Assembly (NCBI RefSeq): GCF_004570865.1
Contig: NZ_SPQS01000032.1
Span: 1 to 57,605, forward strand
DNA length: 57,605 nt
Direction: 5' to 3'
From: Bradyrhizobium frederickii
Lineage (GTDB): Bacteria; Pseudomonadota; Alphaproteobacteria; Rhizobiales; Xanthobacteraceae
The notes under the pieces were generated by a model. The model saw only the letters and a list, made by a program, of their open reading frames with translations, was not told the DNA's origin and made no database searches. Of this stretch, positions 36,297 to 45,794 are shown one piece after another. The first letter of the stretch is position 1, and every line of letters begins with the position of its first letter. The translations under genes were made by a program, and so were the position numbers.

Positions 36297-37241
36297 ATGC
36301 GGTTCAAGGGACTTGATCTAAACCTTCTCGTTGCCCTCGATGCTCTGATGACGGAGCGCAACCTCACAGCGGCGGCGCGCAAAATTCACCTGAGTCAGCC
36401 CGCTATGAGCGCTGCGATCGCGCGGCTGCGCACCTATTTTCGCGATGAACTATTTACCATGAGAGGTCGCGAGCTCGTCCCGACACCTGGCGCAGAGGCG
36501 CTTGCGGGTCCGGTTCGCGAGGCCCTGCTGCACATCCAACTCTCGATCATATCGCGGGACGCGTTCGACCCTACTCAGTCGAGCCGACGCTTCAGGTTCA
36601 TTCTCTCCGATTTCATGACGATCGTCTTTCTTCGCAAAATTTTCGACCGTATTGCACAGGAAGCTCCCGCGGTACGCTTCGAATTGCTGCCATTTTCCGA
36701 TGAACCCGATGAGCTGCTCCGCCGGGGCGAGGTGGACTTTCTCATTCTGCCGGAGCTGTTCATGTCGAGCGCGCATCCTAAGGCGATGCTGTTTGACGAG
36801 ACCCTCGTATGCGTCGGATGCCGCGAGAACAAGCAGCTATCGCGGCAGCTGACATTCGAGAAATACATTTCGATGGGGCACGTTGCGGCGAAGTTCGGAC
36901 GGGCGCTCAGACCAAACATCGAAGAGTGGTTCTTGCTTGAGCACGGCGTCAAGAGACGCATTGAGATCGTTGTGCAGGGCTTTAGCCTGATTCCGCCCAT
37001 ATTGTTAGACACAGGCCGTATCGGCACAATGCCCTTACGACTCGCCAAACACTTCGAAAAGCGGATGCCACTGCGGATCGTCGAACCGCCGCTCCCCCTG
37101 CCCACATTCACCGAGGCTGTGCAGTGGCCTGCGTTCCACAATACCGATCCGGCGAGCATTTGGATGCGGCGGATATTGTTGGAGGAAGCATCCAACATGG
37201 CATCTGGGCATCAGGAGCCTCCAACTCGCAGGCGCTGCTAG
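36297..37241 (+). CDS. nodD1: NodD1, LysR-type nodulation regulator
   Basis: The 314-residue flavonoid-responsive activator begins MRFKGLDLNLLVALDALMTE, with the winged helix-turn-helix (LTAAARKIHLSQPAMSAAIARLR) at about 20-42 and a ligand-binding domain after. It is divergent from the nod operon across the nod box, as nodD1 is in Bradyrhizobium. The nodD2 copy follows on the same strand. Confidence 0.94.
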   Translation: MRFKGLDLNLLVALDALMTERNLTAAARKIHLSQPAMSAAIARLRTYFRDELFTMRGRELVPTPGAEALAGPVREALLHIQLSIISRDAFDPTQSSRRFRFILSDFMTIVFLRKIFDRIAQEAPAVRFELLPFSDEPDELLRRGEVDFLILPELFMSSAHPKAMLFDETLVCVGCRENKQLSRQLTFEKYISMGHVAAKFGRALRPNIEEWFLLEHGVKRRIEIVVQGFSLIPPILLDTGRIGTMPLRLAKHFEKRMPLRIVEPPLPLPTFTEAVQWPAFHNTDPASIWMRRILLEEASNMASGHQEPPTRRRC

Positions 37242-37496
37242 GCTCACCGTAAGCCCCTCTCGGCACGTTCCAAACACGCTAACAATCCTTCGACCCGCTC
37301 GGCCGCTTTCGTCACTTCAACGTCTCTGAGGCTAAGCTGCCAGCGACGGGCGATCGGCTGCGAAGACTTGCCGAGTCGTGAGCGTGGTGACCTCGCAGAT
37401 GAGGCGCTTGCACCGCAAACAGGCAGCGCCCAGCACTATCGCAGCACACCACGCCTCCTCCAGTACAATAATGTTTGGCTTGTCCCATAAAATCGC

Positions 37497-37527
37497 TTGA
37501 ACCATACACTGCGTCAGGTTGTAGGTT
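37497..37527 (+). promoter_or_regulatory. MerR-type (proposed NolA) promoter box D, upstream of nodD2
   Basis: -35 TTGAAC at 37497-37502, 19-bp spacer ending ACTGCGTCAGGTTG, -10 TAGGTT at 37522-37527. It lies 350 bases before nodD2 on the same strand. In B. japonicum NolA is needed for nodD2 expression, which makes this the natural site. Confidence 0.7.
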
Positions 37528-37876
37528 GGCCGCCGTGACTAACGCTGCGCTACGCGGCGCTCGACTGGGCGCTTTGGCGAACTGACGGCACTGGCCGGAC
37601 ACTGGGTTGATCTGCCATTAACCAACCGGCCGGGTCCTGTTGCGTGGCTCGCGGGAAGCGGCGAGACCGATCAACTTTGGGACTCCTGACGGCTTCCGGC
37701 CGCTGCTGGTCGGCCTACCGCCTTGCTCTCCATTGTTGCGGTCATTACACGAGCGTCTTTTGCGCGGTCGTAGGATGGAAACGATGTCCATTCGTGCGAG
37801 CCAATAGGACCTCTCCAGACGCAGCCGTCATCGCTTGGTGTATGCACCCAATTACGTTCGTGCCGGGTAAGAAGAC
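37528..37876. other. nodD2 leader region
   Basis: No gene. A very degenerate nod-box-like stretch (GATGTCCATTCGTGCG...CCAAT) is at about 37775-37805; not convincing. Confidence 0.35.
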
Positions 37877-38866
37877 ATGCGTTTCAAAGGTCTGGATCTA
37901 AATCTTCTCGTTGCGCTGGATGCTCTAATGACTGAGCGCAACCTCAGCGCAGCGGCCCGCAAGATTAATCTTAGTCAGCCGGCCATGAGCGCAGCCGTTG
38001 CCCGGCTGCGCTCCTACTTCCGTGACGAGCTGTTTGGGATGAGGGGGCGGGAACTTGTCCCGACCTCACGCGCGGAAGGACTCGCAGGCCCTGTACGCGA
38101 GGCTCTAACGCACATCGATCTTTCAATTATCGCGCGGGACGTGTTCGATCCAGCTCGATCGAACCGGCGATTCAGGATCGGCCTTTCTGATTTTATAACA
38201 GTCGTATTCTTCCGAAATGTCGTGGAGCGCGTCGCGCGAGAAGCACCGGCCGTCAGCTTCGAACTGGTCGTGCTCACCGATGAGCACGATGAGCTTCTCC
38301 GCCGCGGCGAAGTCGATTTTGTTATCTTGCCGGAAGTATTCATGTCCGGCGCGCACCCCAGGGCGCCCCTATTCGAGGAGAGACTCGTCTGCGTAGGTTG
38401 CTGCACGAACAGCCAACTACTACGGGGGCTTACATTTGATCGGTATATGTCGATGGGCCACGTGGCGGTTAAGGTCAAAGGTGCGCGCAAGACGCCGGTC
38501 GAAGAATCCCTTTTACTCGATCTCGGTCTCAATCGGCGCATCGACATTCTCGTGCAGAGCTTCAGCATGATCCCGCCCCTGCTGGTAGGCACCAACCGCA
38601 TAGGGACGATGCCATTAGGGCTCGTAAGGCATTTCCAAAGAACAGTGCCCCTTCGCATTGCGGAGCTCCCGCAGCCGTTCCCCGCCTTCACTGAGGCGGT
38701 TCAATGGCCCGTGCTTCACAATAGCGACCCGGAAAGCCTGTGGATGCGAGAGATATTGTTGCAGGAAGCTACCCGCATGGCAACTGAGCAAGAGGCCTCC
38801 ATCATCTGCACTTCGGAACGGGCTGATACTGCCGGAGATTTCGTACGATCTGTCCCGCCGTTGTAA
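37877..38866 (+). CDS. nodD2: NodD2, LysR-type nodulation regulator
   Basis: The 329-residue paralogue of NodD1 has an almost identical first 60 residues (MRFKGLDLNLLVALDALMTE and the helix-turn-helix) and a more divergent ligand domain, plus a 15-residue longer tail. In B. japonicum NodD2 represses nod genes at high density and is under NolA control. A proposed NolA box lies upstream. Confidence 0.93.
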   Translation: MRFKGLDLNLLVALDALMTERNLSAAARKINLSQPAMSAAVARLRSYFRDELFGMRGRELVPTSRAEGLAGPVREALTHIDLSIIARDVFDPARSNRRFRIGLSDFITVVFFRNVVERVAREAPAVSFELVVLTDEHDELLRRGEVDFVILPEVFMSGAHPRAPLFEERLVCVGCCTNSQLLRGLTFDRYMSMGHVAVKVKGARKTPVEESLLLDLGLNRRIDILVQSFSMIPPLLVGTNRIGTMPLGLVRHFQRTVPLRIAELPQPFPAFTEAVQWPVLHNSDPESLWMREILLQEATRMATEQEASIICTSERADTAGDFVRSVPPL

Positions 38867-39398
38867 TAAGGACGTTCGCAAGATCTGTGAACCTCATATC
38901 CCAACTGCATACAGTTTTGGCTCGCCTCGCTCGAATTCATGGTCGCTCTATCAAGAGCATCGCAACAGACGGCTATCATGACGACGTTGTGTAGCTCTTT
39001 CGCACGTTGACAATAGGCTCGACGTGCGAGCGGCGGGTCGGCCTGGTTTTAGAGCCAGGGACGTACGTTGCACCCGGCCGTCGGCCGCACCTGCAACGAT
39101 ACAGCAGAATCGGCGCTGGGCTGCCCTCGTCAACTCTCCGAATCAGCAGTGGCTCCCGAAGAGCGGAGACGCTTCAGCTTCTTCGGAAGCCGTACCATCA
39201 CGCACCGTGAGCGTGATGGTCATCGATCATGCACATGACCACGATCTCTTGCGCCATCGAGGCAAGCATCGCGCACGCATGTTGCCCTGTCGCATCACAT
39301 GGGAGTACATCGCATCTTCGTCGCTCCGCGCCGCGGGTCTGACTTCTTTTGGCCCCATCGCAGCCAAACGTCTTGACGACGTGCGCTGCCATGACGCA
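38867..39398. other. no recognisable gene between nodD2 and the small gene at 39399
   Basis: An in-frame upstream extension of the next gene reaches 39024, but its composition does not look coding. Confidence 0.4.
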
Positions 39399-39629
39399 AT
39401 GACAAACGAGGAGCTGAACTTGGAGCAATGCAGCGGCGTGTTCGATCCGGAAGAGCTTTCCGTCCTGGGACGCCTTTATGATAGTGCGATCACCGCGCTA
39501 CCCCCATCGATGCGAAGTCCGGAAAATCGCACAGCAATCGCCAAACTCATCCTGGAGCGTACAGCGGCTGGCGAGGCTCAACTGGCATGCCTGACGAACT
39601 TGTTGATCACCATTTCCCCTCAGGGTTGA
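39399..39629 (+). CDS. small hypothetical protein, paralogue of 44726 gene
   Basis: The 76-residue protein starts MTNEELNLEQCSGVFDPEEL. Its core FDPEELSVLGRLYDSAITAL, then PPSMRSPENRTAIAKLIL, aligns with YYPEDLQILGRLFDQAMAAL and the following residues of the protein at 44726. Both belong to a family of short helical proteins frequent in rhizobial genomes. Function unknown. It lies about 75 bases before the nolA promoter. Confidence 0.65.
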   Translation: MTNEELNLEQCSGVFDPEELSVLGRLYDSAITALPPSMRSPENRTAIAKLILERTAAGEAQLACLTNLLITISPQG

Positions 39630-39704
39630 TCCCCCGCCATTCTGAGGATAGTCACCAGTCTCGCGCTGGAACGGAAGACGATCCAGCTAGAGCTTTGAAA
39701 TAGC

Positions 39705-39735
39705 TTGAATCACACGTGACGTCAGGTTGTAGGCT
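39705..39735 (+). promoter_or_regulatory. MerR-type promoter box E of nolA
   Basis: -35 TTGAAT at 39705-39710, 19-bp spacer with ACGTGACGTCAGGTTG, -10 TAGGCT at 39730-39735. It ends six bases before the nolA ATG, so the transcript would start at or next to that codon. Best fit to the consensus of the seven boxes. Confidence 0.85.
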
Positions 39736-39740
39736 TTGAA

Positions 39741-40463
39741 ATGAACACCATGAGCAAAGCTACACCACGAAGGCGTCGATGGCGCATTGGCGAACTTGCA
39801 GAGGCGACCGGAGTAACGGTACGCACGCTGCATCATTATGAACACACCGGGCTCCTAGCAGCTTCAGAGCGTACTGACGGGGGCCACCGGATGTACGACC
39901 GCGAAAGTGTGCAACGGGTTCACCAAATTCGAGCGCTACGTGAGCTTGGCTTCTCCCTTGTCGAGATCCGTAAAGCTATGGAGGGCACGACCTCACTTAC
40001 CGATCTTCTGCGCAAACATTTAGAACGGATAGAACTTCAAGTCGCTCGAGCAACTCTGCTGCGAGATCGCTTGCGCAACATGACCATCGACAGTGATATT
40101 CAGGTAAGTGTGGATGAGCTGCCTGCCACCCTCAATGCCATGTCGCGCGTCGAGACGCATAATCAGACGTCCCGATGCACCTGCAAGTTAGCGGCAGATC
40201 GCGAGGAGCGGTGGCGGCGGATCCGCGACGACCTGCGTGATTGTATGGATCGAGGCGAGCATCCTTGCGGCGAGCGGGCAAAGGCTGTCGCAGCTGCAGC
40301 ACGCTTGCTGATCGGCGAAATCGCTGGCGCCGATTCACGCGTTTCGATGATCCTGAAGGTACTTGCACGATTAAGCGCCCCCCGCAGTCTGGCTGGTTGG
40401 GATCCCTGCCTCATGCAATATCTCGATCTGGCCCTTGGCGGGTTGGAGGATCAGCCGTACTGA
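39741..40463 (+). CDS. nolA: NolA, MerR-type regulator of nodulation
   Basis: The 240-residue protein has the MerR DNA-binding domain at about 13-80 (WRIGELAEATGVTVRTLHHY, GGHRMYDRES), a coiled-coil dimer helix (LLRKHLERIELQVARATLLR) and a C-terminal effector part with RCTC and HPCGER cysteines. In B. japonicum NolA controls genotype-specific nodulation and is made as three forms from internal starts; suitable internal Met codons (MYD, MEG, MTI) are present. No ribosome site precedes ATG 39741, which lies at the predicted transcript start, so leaderless translation or a start at Met4 is likely. Confidence 0.95.
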   Translation: MNTMSKATPRRRRWRIGELAEATGVTVRTLHHYEHTGLLAASERTDGGHRMYDRESVQRVHQIRALRELGFSLVEIRKAMEGTTSLTDLLRKHLERIELQVARATLLRDRLRNMTIDSDIQVSVDELPATLNAMSRVETHNQTSRCTCKLAADREERWRRIRDDLRDCMDRGEHPCGERAKAVAAAARLLIGEIAGADSRVSMILKVLARLSAPRSLAGWDPCLMQYLDLALGGLEDQPY

Positions 40464-40613
40464 CGTCCTCCTGGCCGGCTCCGCACGGCATTGCCGATAG
40501 GCGCTCGTCGGCTCTGATGCGGGCCAGGAGTTTTATGGACTAAACCGGACAGTCGTCGTGACCTCGTCAATCCGCGCGCCCTGACGCACCGTCGAGGCTC
40601 ATTCAAAACGGCC

Positions 40614-40644
40614 TTGAAACGCACCTAACGTCAAATTGTAAGTT
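40614..40644 (+). promoter_or_regulatory. MerR-type (proposed NolA) promoter box F
   Basis: -35 TTGAAA at 40614-40619, 19-bp spacer with ACCTAACGTCAAATTG, -10 TAAGTT at 40639-40644. It lies about 120 bases before the solute-binding protein gene. Confidence 0.7.
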
Positions 40645-40765
40645 CTACCGTGGTCGCAATCTGGCGACCAACGCCAGCTTCGCTTTGACAGACAGTCTCA
40701 ACGTATCGACACGTCTGATCACAGCTGTGGCTGTTACACTTCAGGTGAACATTGGGAGCTCTACA

Positions 40766-41875
40766 ATGTTAAATCGTTGTGCGCCTGCTGCGAGTGCAGC
40801 GCTTCTCTTCTGCGCCCTCGTCTCTGTTGCGCGCGGCTCCGACGTCAATATTGCCGTGGCTGGCCCAATGAGCGGAAGCAGCGCTGCGTTCGGCGCACAA
40901 ATGCGCGATGGTGCAGCTGCGGCAGTCGAGGCGTTGAACGCTTCTGGCCTACTTCTCGATACCAAGGTGATATTGACTGTCGCCGACGACGCGTGCGACC
41001 CGAAGCAAGCTGTCGCAGTCGCGAATAAGCTCACAACAGAGCGGGTCCGGCTGGTCGTTGGACATTTTTGTTCTTCTGCGTCGATCCCGGCCTCCGAGAT
41101 CTACGCCGAAGCAGGCATCATTCAGGTGTCACCAGGCTCGTCAAATCCTAAGCTAACAGAACGGGGCCTTGACACCGTCTTTCGGATCTGCGGCCGCGAC
41201 GACCAACAGGGCATCGTTGCCGCAGAGTATATTCACCGGACCTTCCCTAACGACAAGATCGCAGTGCTCGACGACAAGAGCACCGCAGGCAAGGGTATCG
41301 CCGACGTCGTTGAAGCACAGCTTCGGAGATTCGGTGAACAAGTCATTCGGCAAAGCTATGTAGCCGGTGAAAAGGATTACAGGGCGCTGGTCTCAAGGAT
41401 GAAGAAGGAACGGGTGCGTGTCGCCTATATCGGCGGTTATCATACAGAAATCGGATTGTTTGTACGCCAGGCGTCAGAAGCAAGAGCGGAACTTAGGGTC
41501 ATGGCGAACGATCCTTTGATGACCTCTGAATTCTGGGCCATTACAGGCAGCGCCGGAAATGGCACGTTGTTTACCTTCATGCCGGACCCCGCCAGGAATG
41601 CCAATGCGGCCGGTGTGGTGGCCGCACTCGAAGCTTCCAACCTGTCCGCTGAAGGCTACACGCTTTACGCCTATGCGGCCGTGCAAGCATGGGCAGAGGC
41701 GGTGAACCGGACCGGTTCTTTCAATGCTGTGCGCGTAGCTAGCGCACTTCGTTCACGGCCGACCGATACCGTGATTGGCCCAATCCGGTTCGATAGAAAG
41801 GGAGACAATGCGGCTCCTGGCTTTCTGGTTTACCGCTGGCGAGAGGGCCGTGTTGAAACTGTCGAGCAGAACTGA
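40766..41875 (+). CDS. branched-chain amino-acid-type ABC solute-binding protein
   Basis: The 369-residue periplasmic protein starts MLNRCAPAASAALLFCALVS, a clear signal peptide cut after about RGS, with GGGAG seven bases ahead of ATG. The mature part is a Leu/Ile/Val-binding family protein: VNIAVAGPMSGSSAAFGAQM, VVGHFCSSASIPASEIYAE and SPGSSNPKLTERG. It would bind an amino acid or aromatic compound. No permease or ATPase genes follow, so it is an orphan or serves a transporter elsewhere. A MerR-type promoter box lies upstream. Confidence 0.92.
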   Translation: MLNRCAPAASAALLFCALVSVARGSDVNIAVAGPMSGSSAAFGAQMRDGAAAAVEALNASGLLLDTKVILTVADDACDPKQAVAVANKLTTERVRLVVGHFCSSASIPASEIYAEAGIIQVSPGSSNPKLTERGLDTVFRICGRDDQQGIVAAEYIHRTFPNDKIAVLDDKSTAGKGIADVVEAQLRRFGEQVIRQSYVAGEKDYRALVSRMKKERVRVAYIGGYHTEIGLFVRQASEARAELRVMANDPLMTSEFWAITGSAGNGTLFTFMPDPARNANAAGVVAALEASNLSAEGYTLYAYAAVQAWAEAVNRTGSFNAVRVASALRSRPTDTVIGPIRFDRKGDNAAPGFLVYRWREGRVETVEQN

Positions 41876-41918
41876 TTGGCGTCATCGCCATCTCCCCGAA
41901 GCCAAAGCGACACGGATA

Positions 41919-42065
41919 ATGAGACGCGCTCAGATCGGAGAAGCGATACTCGCAAGCTCTTTCATACTTGCAGCCTTCGGAGCGTTTTTCGCGTTCGTTG
42001 CAGCGGTTGCAGAGCTACCCGACGTCGCCCTGAAGGAGACGTTACGTCCGATGATAGACAAATAG
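41919..42065 (+). CDS. small single-pass membrane protein
   Basis: The 48-residue frame starts MRRAQIGEAILASSFILAAF and is dominated by one membrane helix. It follows the solute-binding protein by about 40 bases. The start is a guess. Function unknown. Confidence 0.4.
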   Translation: MRRAQIGEAILASSFILAAFGAFFAFVAAVAELPDVALKETLRPMIDK

Positions 42066-42348
42066 TAGCCGTGCCGGGCTGATCTGGCTCGCGAAGCACA
42101 GGACCTTTGAAGCGAATAACGATGCTTCTGGTCGAGCATAACTCGCCTTTGGAGGCGGCTCGCGGACGTCTATCAACAGCGCGGCGACGGCATTCGCATT
42201 CTCGTCACCCGCTCACATGGTGCAAGCCCAGATCCACGCACTCAAGGAAAAACGGCCTGACCGGTCAAATGACGAACGAGACCTCTTTGAGCGCAAAGGC
42301 ACGAAGCAACCAGGACCCTCCATCTAACCGTAATCGGAGATTGATCGA

Positions 42349-43380
42349 GTGAAGAGTGGCCTTTCTTCAAGACTAAGGTGCGGCATTTTCGACCATTTGG
42401 ATGACGACGGCCAAGATGCCGCACGACAATATGAAGATCGTCTCAAGCTGATCGAGGTCTGCGACTCGCTCGGCTTTTACGCTTATCACCTGGCCGAACA
42501 TCACTGCACACCTCATGGCAGAGGGCCCTCGCCGCACCTGTTCCTATCAAGTGTTGCGCAGCGCACCCGGCGATTACGGATCGGTCCGCTCGTACTGTTG
42601 CTCAACCTTTATCATCCATTGCGCGCATTCGAAGAGATCTGCATGCTTGACCAATTGAGCGGCGGCAGGCTCGAGGTCGGGATAGGCCGCGGCTCCCAGC
42701 CGATTGAATCGGGCTATTTCGGCATCAGTGCAGACGCCGCACCAAGTCGTTATGCGGAAGCCAGTGAAATCTTGAATATTGCGCTGAGGGGACACACACT
42801 ATCTTATCAGGGAGACCATTTCGAGTTGAGCGACGTACCCTTAGCGTTGAGGCCCCATCAACGTCCATATCCGCCCATCTGGATCGCAAGCAATCGAGCT
42901 GAGTCGGCGCAGTGGGCCGCGGCAAATGGCGCCAATCTCGCGTGCATAGGCCCCGCCTGCGTTGTCCGGAACGTTACGGACGCCTACCGTTCCCATCGAC
43001 CCCACAACACAGCCGCACACGGCCGCGAGCCACTTCTCGGGCTGGCCCGCATGGTCGTGATTGCGAAGTCTGATCAGGACGCTCATGCGGCGGCCGAAAC
43101 TGCGTATCGCCGATGGCTGGAGAGCTTTAAGTTTCTTTACGAGCTTAACGCCATTCCGACACCGCCCGCCCTTCCGCTGACCTTCGATGCAGCACTTGAG
43201 AGCGAATTGTGCGTCGTTGGAACGTCGGCTTCCGTCCGACAGGTCCTTCTCCAGCAGATGGAAGTGGCGGGTGCCAACTATTTGCTTTGCCAGCTTGCAT
43301 TCGGAAACCTTCCGCTGGAGATTTCCCTGTACACCGCAACTGCAATTAAAGCTGAAATTCTTGACAGCTTTGACGGATAA
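42349..43380 (+). CDS. luciferase-like flavin-dependent monooxygenase (LLM)
   Basis: The 343-residue protein starts at GTG, with GGAGA upstream. It is a bacterial luciferase-family TIM barrel: GFYAYHLAEHHCTPHGRGPSP near the N-terminus (the AEHH motif), RLRIGPLVLLLNLYHPLRAF, LDQLSGGRLEVGIGRGSQP, and PPIWIASN. It uses reduced FMN and oxygen on an unknown substrate. It could take reduced flavin from a reductase such as the one at 11255, but they are 31 kb apart. Confidence 0.9.
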   Translation: MKSGLSSRLRCGIFDHLDDDGQDAARQYEDRLKLIEVCDSLGFYAYHLAEHHCTPHGRGPSPHLFLSSVAQRTRRLRIGPLVLLLNLYHPLRAFEEICMLDQLSGGRLEVGIGRGSQPIESGYFGISADAAPSRYAEASEILNIALRGHTLSYQGDHFELSDVPLALRPHQRPYPPIWIASNRAESAQWAAANGANLACIGPACVVRNVTDAYRSHRPHNTAAHGREPLLGLARMVVIAKSDQDAHAAAETAYRRWLESFKFLYELNAIPTPPALPLTFDAALESELCVVGTSASVRQVLLQQMEVAGANYLLCQLAFGNLPLEISLYTATAIKAEILDSFDG

Positions 43381-43497
43381 TGTCTGCGTTGTGGGATCGT
43401 ATGCGTGGCAAGTATACCGACGCACTGAGGCCGAAGCTGGTTGCCATATTGGTTGTCGTTGCCCGGGGCGCAAGGCGACCGTCAGCCTCAATGGCGG

Positions 43498-43650
43498 CGA
43501 TATCTGACCGCCTCGCGCTCCTATTTTGGGGACCGCTTTGGCTAAGTTGTCTGCGAACCGCTTTATCAACTTATCCGCGGCCGAACGCTCTTCGTCCGCT
43601 TCGATCTCGCGGACCTTTTCAATGAAGACCCGCGATTGCTCAGGGCTCAT
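43498..43650 (-). pseudogene. fragment of a small Bradyrhizobium-type protein
   Basis: The minus strand reads MSPEQSRVFIEKVREIEADE, then ERSAADKLIKRFADNL, which resembles a family of short proteins common in Bradyrhizobium (SPEQxxxFIEKAREL...D). After about 50 residues the frame runs on antisense to the monooxygenase gene, so the natural end is probably lost by a frameshift. Confidence 0.4.
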
Positions 43651-44725
43651 CCTGCATCTGCGGGAGGCCGGAGCTGGTCGGTCAGTCCGGGACGAGACTC
43701 TATGACCCTCCCTTCGGCTTATGGGGATCGAGGAGTTTCTCTCACCTTCGTGAGATCTGGAGTCCAATTTAGAGGTATTCGCCTGCGCTGCTGTGACCTT
43801 TCTGAGCCGCCGGTCATCAACGAATCAGCAAGCTCGTCTAAGAGGCCCATAAGCTCACTGCACCAAGCCGGCAGGAAACACTGACCCGCTTTCGATGTAA
43901 GAGGTGAGATTACGCGCGTCCGCGATCCACGAACTGGATGCATCCCATCGACACTTTCGATTTTACCAATTTCAGCCAAATACCCATAAGTCGATCGCCG
44001 GTTTCCGGAAAGCACATTCCACGGATGTCGTTTGAGCAATGAACCCATTTTACTTTCAGCATAGTCGCAGGGCGCTTCAAGGTCCTCGTGGCTGCTTCGC
44101 CAACGATAGCCATCAATCTTTGGAATCGACGCACGAGCGGCGTAAATGCGGTCAGATCGCTAATCGCAACGTCTGGCGCGTAATCTGTCGCGCTGGCGCC
44201 TCCCCCTTTGCAATCATACTAAGGCCCTCCAGGAAGATCGACTCTCACGCACACTGCTTGGCCAAGGCAAATGCGTGCGCTGCATAGAATTGGGGCAGGC
44301 GAACCGTCCTCTAGCCCGGTGCAGGCTGCACTCTTTGTGGCACTCTGCCTGACAAGGCCCCCGGTTACGTCTGGATTGCTATGTCAGGCGACAAGCAATC
44401 GTGCAGCAGTTCGAGCCGCAATTCTCGACTTGCCGTCATCGCAGCGTCCCCGCCGGCTGGAGTTACTGCGACTGTCGACGCGCTGGATCGGCTCAATGGT
44501 CGAATCACATGACAGTTCACAGCGCTCTCTGGTCGATTCCGCCTTTGCGCTCTCTTCGCGGCACATGCCTGCAACCCTCTCCCTTCGGCGACCGCGCGTG
44601 CGCACCTTGGCTTGTGCAGCAGCCATTCGTACTTTCGCCGTGTCTGCGGTCTCGCGGCCGGGAAAGCACGACACAACCCTTACTCAGCCTGCTTCCTGCA
44701 TTTAACTAACCTTGGAGCAAACACC
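43651..44725. other. no recognisable gene
   Basis: More than 1 kb of short shadow frames; nothing recognised. Confidence 0.4.
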
Positions 44726-45103
44726 GTGGAACTTGACCCTTCCAATGCACGCGCAGAGGACCTCGAGGATCGCATCGATCTGCAACTCGACCTCGTGGCC
44801 GCCCTCGTACGCGAAGAAGGCAACGAGCTCGAAGCGGTCCGACTGCTAAACGCCCTGACAAACCAAATGATCATGGCGGAACTGGAGCTCGGGCAGCTCG
44901 GGGATGCCAAAACCGGGGACCCCGCCCGCGACCAGCAAACGACGCGCCTCTCGCGAGACCGTGGCGTTTACTACCCAGAAGACCTTCAGATTTTGGGACG
45001 CCTTTTCGACCAGGCCATGGCAGCATTACCCGAAGTGCTCCGAACTCCCGCTAATCAAATGAAGATCGCGAAGCTAATTCTGTCACGTGCAACAGTAGAC
45101 TGA
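44726..45103 (+). CDS. small hypothetical protein, paralogue of 39399 gene
   Basis: The 125-residue protein starts at GTG (VELDPSNARAEDLEDRIDLQ), with GGAG eight bases ahead. The N-terminal half is an acidic helix (QLDLVAALVREEGNELEAVR); the C-terminal half YYPEDLQILGRLFDQAMAAL is shared with the 76-residue protein at 39399. Cytoplasmic, function unknown. Confidence 0.7.
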   Translation: MELDPSNARAEDLEDRIDLQLDLVAALVREEGNELEAVRLLNALTNQMIMAELELGQLGDAKTGDPARDQQTTRLSRDRGVYYPEDLQILGRLFDQAMAALPEVLRTPANQMKIAKLILSRATVD

Positions 45104-45794
45104 GATTTCATTTAGGTTTCTTCGTGGTTGATGCCGCTTTTATTGAACGTTTATCGCTGGGCTGACTGCGACGGTCGTACGCGCCAGGGATCGGCGACTC
45201 GGTGTTTATGGGCTACCGTCCCGTAAGCGAGCCGGTTCCGCTGGCTTTTCCGAATCACAACTGTTCGCCACCACGCTTAAAAGCGGGAGCCCGCACCCAG
45301 AGCAGGAGGCCGCGAAGGGTCGAGCAAAGAACGACGCCCCGCGGACACATGTCAGAAAGCAAACAAGCAGTGGCCGGAAAACGCCACACGCTTCGATAAA
45401 CGCGTCCTAGCTAGAGACTGGGAAAGGAGGGGAACGATCCATTTTCATCGATGTTCGTCTTTACTCGTGATTGGCATGGCCCGATCTTCCGATTGCAGGA
45501 AGAAGAGCCTCAATTATCGACCGATACCAAGCAACAAGCGCACTTCGGCAACGAAGCCGCGCGAACAGCGCGAGCTCGTTTCAGCCGCTTCAGAATTATT
45601 CGAATGCGCCTGGCAATCCGACACGCGGGTCATCGGAACTTCAACAAACATCTGTAAATTCATTGAACATCGAGACCACCTCGATGTCCGAGCGTACTGC
45701 GGCTCTGATGTCTTACTAGCTGGTACAAGCCACAGACGCTCGGTTTGCTCTTGCGAAGGTACTTCCTTGTATCAGGACGGCGTGGAGTGTTGAG
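45104..45794. other. no firmly supported gene
   Basis: Three overlapping plus-strand frames between 45451 and 45793 compete; none has a recognisable pattern. Confidence 0.35.

Noticed and set aside
42841..43650. Long minus-strand frame antisense to the luciferase-like gene
   Set aside because: Most of it mirrors the codon pattern of the real gene. Only the outer 50 residues (43498-43650) look protein-like and are listed as a fragment.
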